Positions 26,201 through 37,898 of a DNA stretch of 64,000 nt are shown piece by piece; within the stretch, counting starts at the first letter, position 1; every line of letters starts with the position of its first letter. A program made the position numbers and the translations under genes. Under the pieces are notes generated by a model. It was not told the origin of the DNA and did no database searches. It was given only the letters and a program-made list of their open reading frames with translations. This DNA comes from Phoebastria nigripes (Eukaryota; Chordata; Aves; Procellariiformes; Diomedeidae), in NCBI GenBank assembly GCA_035582835.1, contig JAYKAV010000900.1, forward strand, positions 587,539 to 651,538. Reading direction: 5' to 3'.

Positions 26201-29006
26201 TCCTTCCTATTTTCTTTTTTTTTACCACCTTTCAATTCATTAGTTGATAACAGATTCACTGTCTCTGACAGTAAAATGTATCTGTTCTGTTCATTTATCA
26301 CTAGACTGTTCATCAGCAAGGTCAGTTTATTACCAGTATTTTCTTAAACAAGTTAGTTCAAAATGAAAGAGAATCATTAATGATGGAAAAATGTTCAGCA
26401 GTAGTATTGCAGCTGCACTGAAACTTTGGCTTTGGATTTGGATTGTATTTAAACAGCCAATGAGCTTGTCTGTTACAGCTGGAGATCAAACAATAAAAAC
26501 TCATGCACTTTCATGACAAATTAAATATAATGGTTAAGTAAAAATTTCCTCTATAGATAGAAAGAAATGTAAATTAACTCCTATATATATAAGCTGTGTT
26601 CCACGCCAGACACTAAAGACAGAGAGAATTAAAGAAATATGGTGGTGACTGATTCTGTATCAAGCCTGAATTTCAAAACTTTCATCCTAGGTCTGGAGAA
26701 AATTTAAACAAAATAATAATTGCAAAAATAATTTAGGCAAGTCCAAGAAAAACGTACGCAGATCAAAGTATGCAGCTTCCAATAAAATTTAATGTCACCA
26801 ATAAAATTGATAGTATTTGGCACAGCTCTGCATTTCAATATGCTTTTTTAAAAACAGAGGTATATGAGGTGTGCCATTACAGATGTCTTTTTTTTTTTTT
26901 TTTGTGTAACAACACAGATTATACCTCTGATTATTTCAGTCCTTATTCACATAAATACATTAAAGGGTGCATAAAACCATTAGAATACTATCTCTACATG
27001 CATAACATTAGGCAAGACATGAGTCTTGACATGATCCCTTGAAAATAATGTTAGAATGGTTTGATTTTACCTCTGAAGTCTCTGTCTCTAAATAAATGGA
27101 GTTACTGGTTTCATATTTTGCAAAATTTATCATAAATCTTCTTGTACATATTACATGAATGTATTTGGGCAGAAATTGGAAATTCACTTGTGTTCTGTAA
27201 GAGAATTCATTGTTCATATAAGAGAGGGAAAAGTCAATGATTTCTGACATGAAAAGCAGTACAGGTGGGTGCTATGTAAGTTTATATAGGAAGGTTGCCA
27301 GATCACATGAATTGCAATTTCTGGTACCAATCTTAAGGTTTTCCTTTGGCAAACATTGCTAGAACTTCAGATTTATCTACTGCTCTCTGTTGATTTTGTG
27401 ACTTAAAGGGGTGTTGAAAAGGCACAGTGTTCCACCATTGCATCCTCAATCCTTGTAAGCAAGCTATTTATTTAAATAACTAAAGCTGCACTGAGCATCT
27501 GCCTTGAATCACCTCTTGAAACACCCTTGAAATACTATGAAACACTCAAACTTTGCAACTGACTTAAGATAATGGGAACACTCCCAAAATTCATCCTGTT
27601 CAATGGTCTGAACTAGAAACTCTAATCTTCTCAGGTGAAATGTGGATCCACTAACACATTATGTCACTGTATGTTGTGCTCCTATTAAAAATATATTTGC
27701 TAAAAGGCAAGGGGTTGTTATTACTTCCACCTAGAAAAATATGTTCAGTCTAGTTAACTATATATGTTTCGCTGGGAAAGATTGTATGAACTGTAGGATT
27801 GAAAGCATGAATTTTGCAATCTGGATGTTAATAAATCATTGTGAAATGCCTAAATGAATTTCCTGTATATAACTAGTTATTTGCATACTTCAAGAGAAAG
27901 TGGTGCATCTCAATAGGCTAGAAGATCTGAGGACTCTTCTATTGAGCTGCAAGTGTACAAGTTGATCAGAAGAGAAAGGTCGAGTGGGAACTACTCTCCA
28001 CTGCTGGAAAGGGTTGCCCCATATACCTCAAAGGGAAGACTCAAATGAGTGAGCTATGTATGTATGTGGGGTTGGGGTCAAGGAGACAGATTACTTTGCT
28101 TACAAAGGAAAGAAAGAGAAAGGGAAATGAATACATGCAGGGAACAGAGATACAGCAGTGAGAAAAATGTGTCAGGACGAAGATTCTGCAATGGTACTTG
28201 GAGTGGGGGCAGGGAAGGAAAAAAAAGGGGGGGAAATAGGATACAAGATTCAAGAAACTGTACCTATTACTGGTTTTGTATTTTGCAATTCTGGGAGGGG
28301 TAAAATGGTTATTTTCAGGCATTAATACTGTATAAGCATGCTAGAGTCTTCTGAAGTTAAAGAAAGACTAAAGTTTAAAACTTGAAATCCCAAAGTTAGT
28401 TTTTAAAAAACATCTTACATTTCAAAGAGTCAATCAGTAGGTGTTGCAAACATGTATTGCCTCAGAAAATCAGAGCTTTTTTATTTAGGAACAGACATGT
28501 GACTCTAGGTCATAATTTAAAAAACCTGAAAATTCACTCACATTGTTCTGCTTCCCTTCAAAAAAAAAAAAAAGCCTTCAAGCTGTCCCTGACTGACTTA
28601 ACTGACTTAGTCAATAACTTTTAGTAATGTTTTCTGTTACACAGTTTAGACTCCTGCACCAGAAGAGCCTACAATATTCTAGACATGTGCTCAGTTTCCC
28701 AGCTCTATCTGATCTAACACAGATTATATTCTTTACCTCATGCATGTCCAAAGGGACAGCCACACACCCACCCTTCAGGCCAGAGCACAAAATCCCTGCT
28801 CCCCAGCTACAAAGAATCTTCCCATAGATGATTTGGCCTGACTGATCTTGTAAAGAGTGCTGAGCTAGGCTTGACACCTACTGTCAGATGCGATGTTAAA
28901 GGCTTGAGCTAAAAACAGGATAAAACTGAATCAATTAGTCATTAGATGCAAGTGAGCCATCTCAAATAATTCTTGCACCAGTAAGGGAGAAAGGATAACT
29001 TTTGCT
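23271..29006. other. Unique AT-rich non-coding stretch
   Basis: No supportable gene. A purine-rich stretch occurs at about 28090-28240, with A and G runs. Poly-A or poly-T runs occur near 25260, 25520, 26890 and 28560. Open frames crossing these are not convincing. Confidence 0.7.
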
Positions 29007-29418
29007 GAAGCTGGACATGAGCCGACAATGTGTGCTCGCAGCCCAGAAGGCCAACCGTATCCTGGGCTGCATCAAAAGAAGCGTGGCCAGCAGGTCGAGG
29101 GAGGTGATTCTGCCCCTCTACTCTGCTCTGGTGAGACCCCACCTGGAGTACTGTGTCCAGCTCTGGAACCCTCAGCATAAGAAAGACATGGACCTGTTGG
29201 AGCCGGTCCAGAGGAGGGCCATGAAAATGATCAGCGGGATGGAACACTTCTATGAGGAAAGGCTGAGAGACTTGGTGTTCTTTAGCCTGGAGAAGAGAAG
29301 GCTTAGGGGATACCTTATTGCAGCCTATCAGNACTTAAAGGGGGCTTATAAGAAAGATGGGGACAAACTTTTTAGCAGGGCCTGCTGCGACAGGACAAGG
29401 GGGAATGGCTTTAACTAA
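29002..29418 (+). pseudogene. C-terminal fragment of CR1 ORF2 protein
   Basis: A 138-codon open frame encodes the region after the RT catalytic domain: [18 protein letters not shown], then the conserved [18 protein letters not shown], then [12 protein letters not shown] and the [16 protein letters not shown] stretch. A complete ORF2 is around a thousand residues, so only the tail end is present. The apparent start methionine is accidental, because the frame begins at the truncation point. No function is expected. Confidence 0.9.
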
Positions 29419-29659
29419 AAGAGGGTAGATTTAGACTAGATATAAGGAAGAAATTTTTTATGCTGAGAGTAGTGAAACACTGGACCAGGTTGCCCAGAGG
29501 GGTGGTAGATGCCCCATCCCTGGAAACATTCAAGGTCAGGTTGGACGGGGCTCTGAGCGACCTGATCTAGTTGAAGATGTCCCTGCCCATGGCAGGAGGG
29601 TTGGACTAGATGACCTTTAAAGGTCCCTTCCAACCCAAACTATTCTATGATTCTATGAC
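29007..29659 (+). mobile_element. CR1 LINE, 5'-truncated 3' portion
   Basis: About 650 bases of CR1 begin at AAGCTGGACATGAGCC and end at GGTCCCTTCCAACCC plus ATTCTATGATTCTATGA. The 5' part is still open at 29002-29418 and shows the family's C-terminal ORF2 motifs: [47 protein letters not shown] and [11 protein letters not shown]. It carries an ambiguous base at 29332 and ends at a stop after GNGFN. This is the youngest-looking CR1 in the window, judged by the intact frame. It lacks the RT catalytic domain and is dead. Confidence 0.95.
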
Positions 29660-31499
29660 CTTGAATTTTGGATTCATGTAGCGACAGAGTTCATGTAAAC
29701 TATACTACAGTAGGTGATTCTCGAGAGGAAGACTGCAAAGAAACAAAGGAGTACTATATCTTAAATGGAGATAGATGTAAGAACAAGGTCTCTTAAAAAT
29801 CATTATAAAAATGTAGAACAAGCTACTACAAGATAAACCTGAAATCAGAAAGTTTAGCAAGTATCTGTTGAAATAAAATTAACAGATAAATAATTGGCTT
29901 CTACATTTACAAGAATTAAAGTTATTCTGGAGTTTTGTAAAACACATTTTCTATGTAGAAATCTATGCTGATTATGCAAGATGTCATAACAGGAGTTACT
30001 TCCGAAGAACAGGACAACCTCTGAACAGCCCTCTCCTATGATATGTACACTCCTTTTTGCTCTCTGTAAGTCCTCCTATTATTTTAAGAAAAGCATTCTC
30101 TAGAATTAGTTGTCAGACATCATGGAGACAACTCAAAATCCCATTAGTTAGTCAGATTGAGAGGGGCCACAGTCTAATTTGCAAGCGTTGACTGCAGCAG
30201 GCTGCAAAGTTAATAATCCTTCTCTGAGAAAAGCCTGGGTCCTGATACTTAGAAGATTATAGATTCGACAAGCATTCTTCAGAGTCTTCTCCCCACAACC
30301 ACAAGGAGCAAAATTTTCAAGTTTTACCTAAAATCAGGGATGATGCCTTGCAATTTCAGGACCTGGCTTTGTTCCTGCTAAAATTAACTGAAGCAGATGC
30401 AGCCACTCACTTCGTATATTTGCTGCTAGTAAGTGCCAAATACACAAATGTAGACAAATGCCATGAAAATAAAATATTATTCATAGTTTTGAAGAAATGT
30501 ATTCCAGAACTTTCCTAACTGCAAATAAAATCTTCAGTATCTACAGCTAAAAAGTTGGTTGTGCATTTACAGTAATCATTTGTCATGCTGTAGGTGTTAT
30601 TATCAAACACCTAGAACTGCAAAGTTATTTAAGGAAGATTAACTGAAACTCTGCAAAGACTTTGAACTTTGTTATGGTAATATTTAAAGATAATCCCACA
30701 TGCATGCTGCTGCTTCCTTCATTAACGAGTTGCATTCGAACCTTCTGGGAATGCTCTTATCTTTATGTTATCTCCTGCCTGTTCATGAGCCAAATGTTTC
30801 AATGTAAAATATTGGTGATATTAAAAATACAGGGAACATTCTAATTTGAATTTGTTGTTCTTAATTTTTTTTAATATCAAACATCCATGTGTCAGATTGA
30901 GAAGCAGGTGCAGAGTGTGAGTTGTTGGCTACTGTGGCATTTGGTGTAACAATAATTCATGAAACAGAACTGACAGCTAAGANAGCCAAAGGAAATAAAA
31001 CATTAAGCATTACTCTACTGAAACAAACATCTCACACATATGAGTGTGTATTTCTGAAATGTTATTAATTGGTACCTTCAGTCTCTCTGACATAATGAGC
31101 ACTGAGTAAAATCCTGGCCCAGTGCAGTCAGCAAGGTTTTGACAACAGAAGGTTGCAAAATCATGTCTGGAAAGGATATGAAAAAGTCAGACTGGTGTGT
31201 TTGTGATCTGTGCCAAGGCAACTAGTAGAAACTATAATGATGAAATACAGAAAGCAAAAGGATAATGAAACTGTATCGGAGAGAAATCAATACAGCTTTG
31301 TAGATAAAAATGTCTCAAAAATATGGTAGAGTTCTGTGACAGATTCAATGAGCAGGTGGGTGAGCTGATAGTGTCTAGGAATATTGTGGGAAGTTGTAAT
31401 AAGTCTGTCGCAAAGCCTCCTAAAGAAACAAAGCCGTCATGTGATGGAAGGGAGTCTCCACATTCACCAGTGTTGAGGTATGAAGCAGACATCACAATG
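29660..31499. other. Unique AT-rich non-coding stretch
   Basis: No gene or repeat end was recognised. One ambiguous base lies at 30983. The 31.2-31.5 kb end may belong to the old CR1 that follows, but I cannot define its start. Confidence 0.65.
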
Positions 31500-32050
31500 T
31501 GGGAAAGGTTACAGGCACTGTAAACAGCTTACCATACTGGAAAATGACCTGAAAAGGGGATGCTATACAACACAGAATTATTCAGAACACTCAATTCCTA
31601 ACAGCAACTAGGAAATACAGACTTCCCATATGACTGAATAAATTGGCAATAAAATGGTAAATGTAATATAGAAAGTACGCAGTAACACCAAGGGGAAAAG
31701 CACAAGTATGGCTTCTGACTCAGCTATTCCATTTTGGAAAATATCTTGAAATCGTCATGGATAATTCCTGGAAAATATCATTTCAGCACCAAGTCATCAG
31801 AAAGTCAAACAGAACCTTACAAATTAGTGGGAAAGGATTTGAGAAAAAAACATTAAAAGTTATATAGCTCTAGTTAGTTGATTTTAAGAAAGATATAGGA
31901 TAATTATGAAAAAATAGAGAATGACAACGAAGATGATTACAGATATGAAATACTTTTATAGTACTACATAGTATAAAAGACAAGGCATTTCCACCTGAGA
32001 CAAATAAAGGGGGGAGAGGGAGGGAAAATAAGATAAAAAACTTAAAGTAT
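31500..32050 (+). mobile_element. Ancient, strongly decayed CR1 fragment
   Basis: Several phrases in the right order resemble the 3' half of older amniote CR1. AAATTGGCAATAAAATGG near 31640 resembles the 'W...KW' coding segment. GTCATGGATAATTCCTGG at 31754 resembles the VVDNS segment. AAAGTCAAACAGAACC and AGTGGGAAAGGATTTGAG near 31802-31842 resemble the 'KANR.LG.I.KGI' segment. AAGAAAGATATAGGATAA near 31888, then GACAACGAAGATGATTACAG, resemble the 'KKDI.ELEKVQRRATKMI' segment. No frame is open and the ends are vague. The age appears far greater than for the other CR1 copies. The assignment is by pattern memory only. Confidence 0.55.
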
Positions 32051-33148
32051 TATGAATACTGTTGAGAGGGACCAGGGAACAGTAATTCCCTGTTTCTCAT
32101 AAAAGCAGTTAGGAATTAAGAATTTTGCTGCAAGTATAAAACCAAAAAACCTCTTTCAGCTAGAGTATTATTTAAAACGTGAAAGACATTGATACAGTGT
32201 GCTAAAGGAATTAATTGAAGATGGATGAGTTAAAATATGAATAAAATGATAATTTAATGAAAGAGACCATCAATGTCTTTAAGCAAAGTATCTAAAACAC
32301 TCTGCTCTGGAGGATGCTTCTGACTGACCCTTTAAAATGCTGTCTACTATAAGCTTGAGGGATATATAAAGGAAAATAATTTTATAGTTGCCCTACTTTT
32401 AATGTATTTTCCTTTGGCATCTACTGCTGCTTATCATTCTCACACAGAACATCCTTCCTGCAGACATTTAAAGGTTTTATAGCTCTGCCAGTTATCACAC
32501 CGGAGTAGAAATCAAGAGATCCTGATGCTGGTTCTGCCCCTGCCCAAAAGCTCTCTGCATAAAGGTCTCATTTTCTTCTTCAGTTTATTGGGACTCATGG
32601 ACTGTGATGTGCAAACACAGTTTTTTAGCTCTAACTCAGCTTTGCATATCATCTTCTAGCTTAGAGGTTTTTTGTCTGTTTCATCTGGAAAAGTTGCTAC
32701 CACACACTGTATACAGTGGGACACTGCCCAGGCCCTTAAGTGTGATGTCCTCAGGTCGAAGTACCTATCAAAGTCCAAGGGAGGCTTGGACTTGAACTAC
32801 TCCTAAAAGCCTTTCCACCTGAATAATTAGTTCTGAGGTCCAAAATAGCTAAGAATAAGCTAAGAATAGCTAAGAACTAGCTAGAGGGCTTTTCTGAAGG
32901 AGGGTCACTGATTTCTAACAGATCCCCTCTTGAATAAAAAAGAAGGGTTCAGAAAACAATAGGGGGCAGATGAGAGAAGACAAACCACAGAGAGTGAATT
33001 GGTGGTGAGGTGGGTGAATAGCCTCATGTTCTAGTTTTTATTTGTTTCTGCAAGTGCAGCTTCCTGTCTAGCACTGTACTTTTTTGAGAACACCTTCATT
33101 TGCCAACATGGTATGTGCTAAACAGACTGTACTATTGGGATGAAGATA
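32051..33148. other. Unique non-coding stretch with a short tandem repeat
   Basis: No gene was recognised. A small tandem repeat lies at 32847-32885 and is listed separately. Confidence 0.7.
32847..32885. repeat. Short tandem repeat, AGCTAAGAAT-like, about 4 units
   Basis: AGCTAAGAA-type units start at 32847, 32858, 32868 and 32879 (the last imperfect), giving alternating periods of 11, 10 and 11. The copy number could vary between individuals. Confidence 0.8.
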
Positions 33149-33402
33149 TCATAGAATCATAGAAACATAGAATAGTTTGGGTTGGAAGGGACCTTTAAAG
33201 GTCATCTAGTCCAACCCTCCTGCCATGGGCAGGGACATCTTCAACTAGATCAGGGTGCTCAGAGCCCTGTCCAACCTGACCTTGAATGTTTCCAGGGATG
33301 GGGCATCTACCACCCCTCTGGGCAACCTGTTCCTGTGTTTTGCCACCCTCAGCATAAAAAAATTTCTTCCTTGTATCTAGTCTATCTCCAGACTAGATCA
33401 CA
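33149..33402 (-). mobile_element. CR1 LINE 3' tail fragment, minus strand
   Basis: Read on the minus strand, this ends in the CR1 tail (plus strand TCATAGAATCATAGAAAC then AGTTTGGGTTGGAAGGG). It continues through the conserved GGACATCTTCAACTAGATCA and CAAGGTCAGG-type segments to about 33402. It closely resembles the last 220 bases of the 29007-29659 element, in opposite orientation. The 89-codon plus-strand frame across it is antisense to CR1 and not a gene. Confidence 0.94.
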
Positions 33403-36400
33403 AATATTTTTTCCAGCAAGGATTAAGTTTCCTTCACACCTCACAAGCTAATGAAAATGGTAACACACAGATTTCTAAAGATCCATCAACACACATGCAT
33501 TCAAAATGCTTCTGTAATCCAGAAATATTCTGGAAAGAAAGAAAGAAAAAAAAAATACACAGAGAAGAGGGCTCTTCAGCTGACATGTCTCCTGTTGATT
33601 TCCATGCAGGCACTCTAACAATCACTGTAATGACAACACTTTTTCTCACTCCAAAGTAACAAGCCATTCATTTACATGCTATAGACATTTCAGGTAATGC
33701 ATCCTATGTCACATAAACAGAAGCTGTATTGGTACTTTTCTAAATCAACTTACAACTTTGTTCTTGGTTCAAAACTTCTTATCAGTTCAAAACCTCTCAC
33801 CCATGTCATTCAACTCATCAGTGAGCTGGTTAAGGACAGCCAGCACTCTTGAAAGCATAAAATACAAATACATTGCTTCTGTAAGAAATAACTTTGGAGC
33901 TTTTAGCAATATAAAAAATACACACCAGAAATTCGGCACTGTCAGTGAGTTCTGACGCAGTAGGCAAACAACCCTACTACAAGAATTTATACATAAAATA
34001 GCCTGAAGAATCTGAAAACTCTGCCAAATAAAACATTTTAAATTTGAGGGAAAACAGCTTCAACAGCATCACTGATGTGCTGTGAATTCTGCTTCACTGC
34101 TTCCAGAAGGTGTACCATTACAGATGTGATCGTACTGTATGTTAGCCCTGGATCAGTGCTTGGATTTGGTGCTAATTAGTACCTCATTCAAATTATTAAC
34201 AGGGTCATAAAGCCAGGGCTGGCTCATTTCTTCCCCCAGTTTGAAAGCCAGGCAGGCTGGGAGTTGATCCTCACTGCTGTCACTGCCAGCTGGTGCTGGT
34301 GGTCACCCATGGATAGGGAGAACTTCCCTCCTCCAACTGTGGCTGATCTTATGATTTATTTTAAGGGGATCAGAGTAAGAATCAAATATGTCATCAATAT
34401 CTCACCTGCAATGTTGAAAAAGCCTCAAAAAGAGCTGGCCCATACTTCAGGTATTAGCACAAAAATAGCTTCTGTATGTAAACCTATACAGATCAAAACC
34501 TAAAAGCAATTTTTTCAAATAATTCTCACTAAAAATAATATGTCTGCATAAACTGAGCAACAATACTTTATTCATTACTAAAATGTTGGATTTCCCCAAA
34601 TATCAAGCAAAGCATTTAATTAACTGATAAGCTGAATAAAATGGCAAGATCAAAAAGCATGATTTTTAGTTAAACATTATTATTCAAATTCAAATGTTAG
34701 GAAAGTTTAACCGTCATGAGGGGATAATTAAAATTAATGTTAATTAGTTAAATATCTAAATTAAAAATGTTGAGGCAGGAGAGGTGACAAGCCATATAAA
34801 TACTTCCTGAGTTTTTCCTAATGTGTAAAGAAATATTCATATATATCTCTGTGCACACAGCTGTACATGTTGTGTGTTATGTGGAAAACAATAACAAACC
34901 AGTCTGTACTAGTCATAGTTAGCAATTTAAAAATTTAAATTTTTAATCATAGCAATTTAAAAAAGTATCACATACATACCCTGATTCATATATGGATAAA
35001 AGTTGAACCTTTTTCTTGCTCACATCAATTTAGAATGTATTTATTATTCTTACTTTTATATTGCATAGAAGAAATCTGGTTAAAGAATATTTTGAATGAA
35101 ATTAAAAGAAACCAGGACAAAGGAAATATGAAATAATTCCCCCATTAAAACATAATCATTTTATCTGTAAGCTCAAGTGAAAATGTTTTAAAATTGAAAC
35201 ATTAAAATTTCCAACTTATTTAACTCAAAATTGCTATACAGGTATCTTAACAATGATTTTAAAAGAGAAAGGCAAAAAGCTGGCTTTGATATACAATATG
35301 TGCTTCTCTGTGCCTGAACTGATCTATTTAACTTCATTGTGCATTCTCTGCTTTTGCCTTTAGTATTGCATTTTTGCTCCTGCTTTAACAAGCATCTCAG
35401 TACTCATTTGCATCTAGCTTCAGTAGTTGCACATTTGTGCACTGATGGGTTACAAATACGGAAGAGATATCAAAGAGGCCTTGTGCTTGCATGAAAGGAT
35501 GAGATAAGCTGACCGCAATGGAGAGAAGGGTAAAACAGTAGCCAGCAATGGTGTAATCATTGCATGGTGTGTTCTTACTTTGATATTGCAATATCAGGGA
35601 GTTCATCAGATTACAGGACCTTGGGAGACTGTCTACAGCTTGTACAAAACTCTAAGATTGCCAGTGTAAAATCGATTCTGAAAAGAGTAAAGCAGGATCA
35701 GACCAACTTCAAGAGAGTCACACTGATTTATATTAACTGATGAGCTACCTATGTCCAGAGAAACCATCTTCTATGCTAATGTCCAGTACTCCTCCAGAGC
35801 TAAAATAAAACTGGTAAATAATAGGAGTCACAATGAGGTCAGTGTAATATCACCAAGACAAATAACATACTGTTATTTCAGATGGAACTAAAATGATTAA
35901 ATCAGAAGCAAGAGAGGTCACTTATTTATCTGTATATGAAATGCAACACTTCAAACATCTGCAATATCACCAGACTAATCTTCTTTTCAGTACAAATCAC
36001 ATCTCTTAAATTTCAATTTGACTAAGCACTGCTTACCCTCTTGATGTTACTCAGAGATTTACAGTAGAAATACTATTTATGAAAGGAAATAATTTTACAA
36101 CAGAACTGTTGGAAGTCTTTTGATAACTGTGATAAGACTTTCCTTGAAAATTGATCATTTTTTGGAAAGCTGGCTGCACACTCACCACACTGAATAACTC
36201 ACTTTAGATGGAAGATGCTATTGTAGTGAGTTTTCTTTAACTCATTGTAAGTGATTACATCAAATTATTAAGAGTGGGACAAAAGCTATGCACTATCTCT
36301 CATCAGTTCTCTAGGTCAAAAGAACCTTTGATTATGCCTTTTCTCCACCTTCATTGTTAATCTGTCTACATAAAATGACAAGAACAAAGTTTAAGGTTTC

Positions 36401-36734
36401 TTGTGACTAACATAGGTGTATTTGAGTGATAAGGTAACTAAGAGGCCTCAAGACCATACCTCAGATTTTCTGAAAGCTAATATTAACCATTAAGAATGGT
36501 ACTGTGTTTGTTTATTTAACAACTAATTAAACTCCTAATATTTGATTCTCTTTTATTTGTATGGAGGAACTAATTAGCAAATGCAGTATTTGCTTTCTTT
36601 TCTCCAGTTATGTAACATAAGCTCAGACTTAAAAAATTAACTTCTGCTTGAGAGAAGAACAGGCATCTATCCAAGGCCTTCAGCAACTTTATACCAGGAA
36701 TGTGTCGGGAACAGGTGCACTGTTTTTCTTTTTT
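33403..36734. other. Unique AT-rich non-coding stretch
   Basis: No supportable gene. A 20-bp AT palindrome at 34927-34946 is listed separately. A slightly GC-richer patch lies at 34200-34340. Confidence 0.7.
34927..34946. repeat. Perfect 20-bp AT-only palindrome
   Basis: TTAAAAATTTAAATTTTTAA reads the same on both strands. AGCAATTTAAAAA is repeated directly at 34921 and 34951 around it. It lies in very AT-rich surroundings, where such palindromes arise easily. Confidence 0.85.
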
Positions 36735-36739
36735 GCTAG
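36735..36739. repeat. 5-bp target-site duplication of LTR-C (5' copy)
   Basis: GCTAG abuts the left end and recurs at 37894-37898 abutting the right end, which defines the insertion exactly. Confidence 0.9.
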
Positions 36740-37129
36740 TGTGGTGGGTTGACCTTGGCTGGATTCCAGGTGCCCACCAAGCTGCTCTCTCACTCCCCAT
36801 CCTCAGCTGGACAGGGAGAGAAAATATAGCGTAAGGTTCATGAGTCGAGATAAGGACAGGGAGATCACTCACCAATTACCGTCACGGGCAAAACAGACTT
36901 GACTCGGGGAAATTAATTGCCAATCAAATCAGAGTAGGGTAATGAGAAATAAAACCAAATCTTAAAACACTTTCCCCCCACACCTCCCTTCTTCCTGGGC
37001 TCAACTTCACTCCTGAATTCTCTACCTCCTCCCCCCAAGCCCCCCAGCGGGACGGGGAATGGGGGTTGCAGNCAATTCATCACACGGTGTCTCTGCCNCT
37101 CCTTCCTCCTCAGAGGGAGGACTCCTCAC

Positions 37130-37600
37130 ACTCTTCCCCTGCTTCAGTGTGGCGTCCCACCCACGGGAGACAGTCCTCCACGAACTTCTCCAATGTGGGT
37201 CCTTCCCACGGNCTGCNGTTCTTCANGAACTGCTCCAGCGTGGGTCCTTTACATGTGTCCTTTCCAAGGGGCGCAGTCCTTCAGGAACAGACTGCTCCAG
37301 CNTGGGTCCCCCATGGGCTCACAAGTCCTGCCAGCAAACCTGCTCCAGCGTGGGCTCCTCTCTCCACAGTTCCACAGGTCCTGCCAGGAGCCTGCTCCAG
37401 CACAGGCTTCCCACGGGGTCACAGCCTCCTTCGGGAGCATCCACCTGCTCTGGCATGGGGTCCTCCATGGGCTGCAGGTGGATATCTGCTCCACCGTGGA
37501 CCTCCATGGGCTGCAGGGGGACAACCTGCTTCACTATGGTCTTCACCACAGGCTTCACCATGGGCTACAGGGGAATCTCTGCTCTGACGCATGGAGCACC
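37130..37600 (-). repeat. Degenerate minisatellite inside LTR-C
   Basis: About ten units of roughly 40-60 bases share a CTGCTCCAGCGTGGG-like core followed by a CCACGGG or CCATGGGCTGCAGG block. Cores are visible near 37138, 37185, 37230, 37290, 37345, 37398, 37447, 37486 and 37527, with a last weak one near 37578. The units have few stop codons in any frame. That is why 228-, 173- and 244-codon plus frames and several minus frames are open together here. None is taken as a gene. Confidence 0.8.
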
Positions 37601-37706
37601 TCCTCCCCCTCCCTCTCCACTGACCTTGGTGTCTGCGGAGTTGTTTCTCTCACATTTCTCACTCCTCTCCTCCAACTGCTGTTGCGCAGCAGTTTTTTTC
37701 CCCTTC

Positions 37707-37713
37707 TTAAATA
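37707..37713 (-). promoter_or_regulatory. TATA-like element of LTR-C
   Basis: TTAAATA on the plus strand reads TATTTAA on the minus strand, in the part of the LTR where a U3 promoter is expected. It lies upstream of the minisatellite in transcription direction. Function is inferred from position only. Confidence 0.45.
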
Positions 37714-37898
37714 CATTATCACAGAGGCGCCACCACCATTGCTGATGGGCTCAGCCTTGGCCAGTGGCGGGTCCGTCTTGGAGCCGGCTGGCATTGGCTC
37801 TACTGGACATGGGCGAAGCTTCTGGCATCCTCTCACAGAAGCCACCCCTGCAGCCCCCCCGCTAGCAAAATCTTGCCACGCAAACCCAATACAGCTAG

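Larger units (their letters stand above)
36740..37893 (-). mobile_element. Long solo LTR of an endogenous retrovirus (LTR-C)
   Basis: A 1154-bp LTR begins TGTGGTGGGTTGACC and ends AACCCAATACA on the plus strand, with TG...CA ends. It is flanked by the 5-bp duplication GCTAG at 36735-36739 and 37894-37898. I place it on the minus strand because the only good TATA-like element (TATTTAA, 37707-37713) points that way, and because that orientation matches the avian LTR family I recall. No retroviral internal genes are present. It contains about ten degenerate repeats around CTGCTCCAGCGTGG, and six ambiguous bases at 37072-37302. I see no AATAAA or ATTAAA in the expected minus-strand position near 36910-36950. 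The 5-bp duplication favours an ERVL-type origin. Confidence 0.9.

Noticed and set aside
29436..29633. MEGTFKGHLVQPSCHGQGH-type frame, found here and at 33182-33451
   Set aside because: It is antisense to the CR1 tail. The recurrence reflects the repeat and not a gene family.
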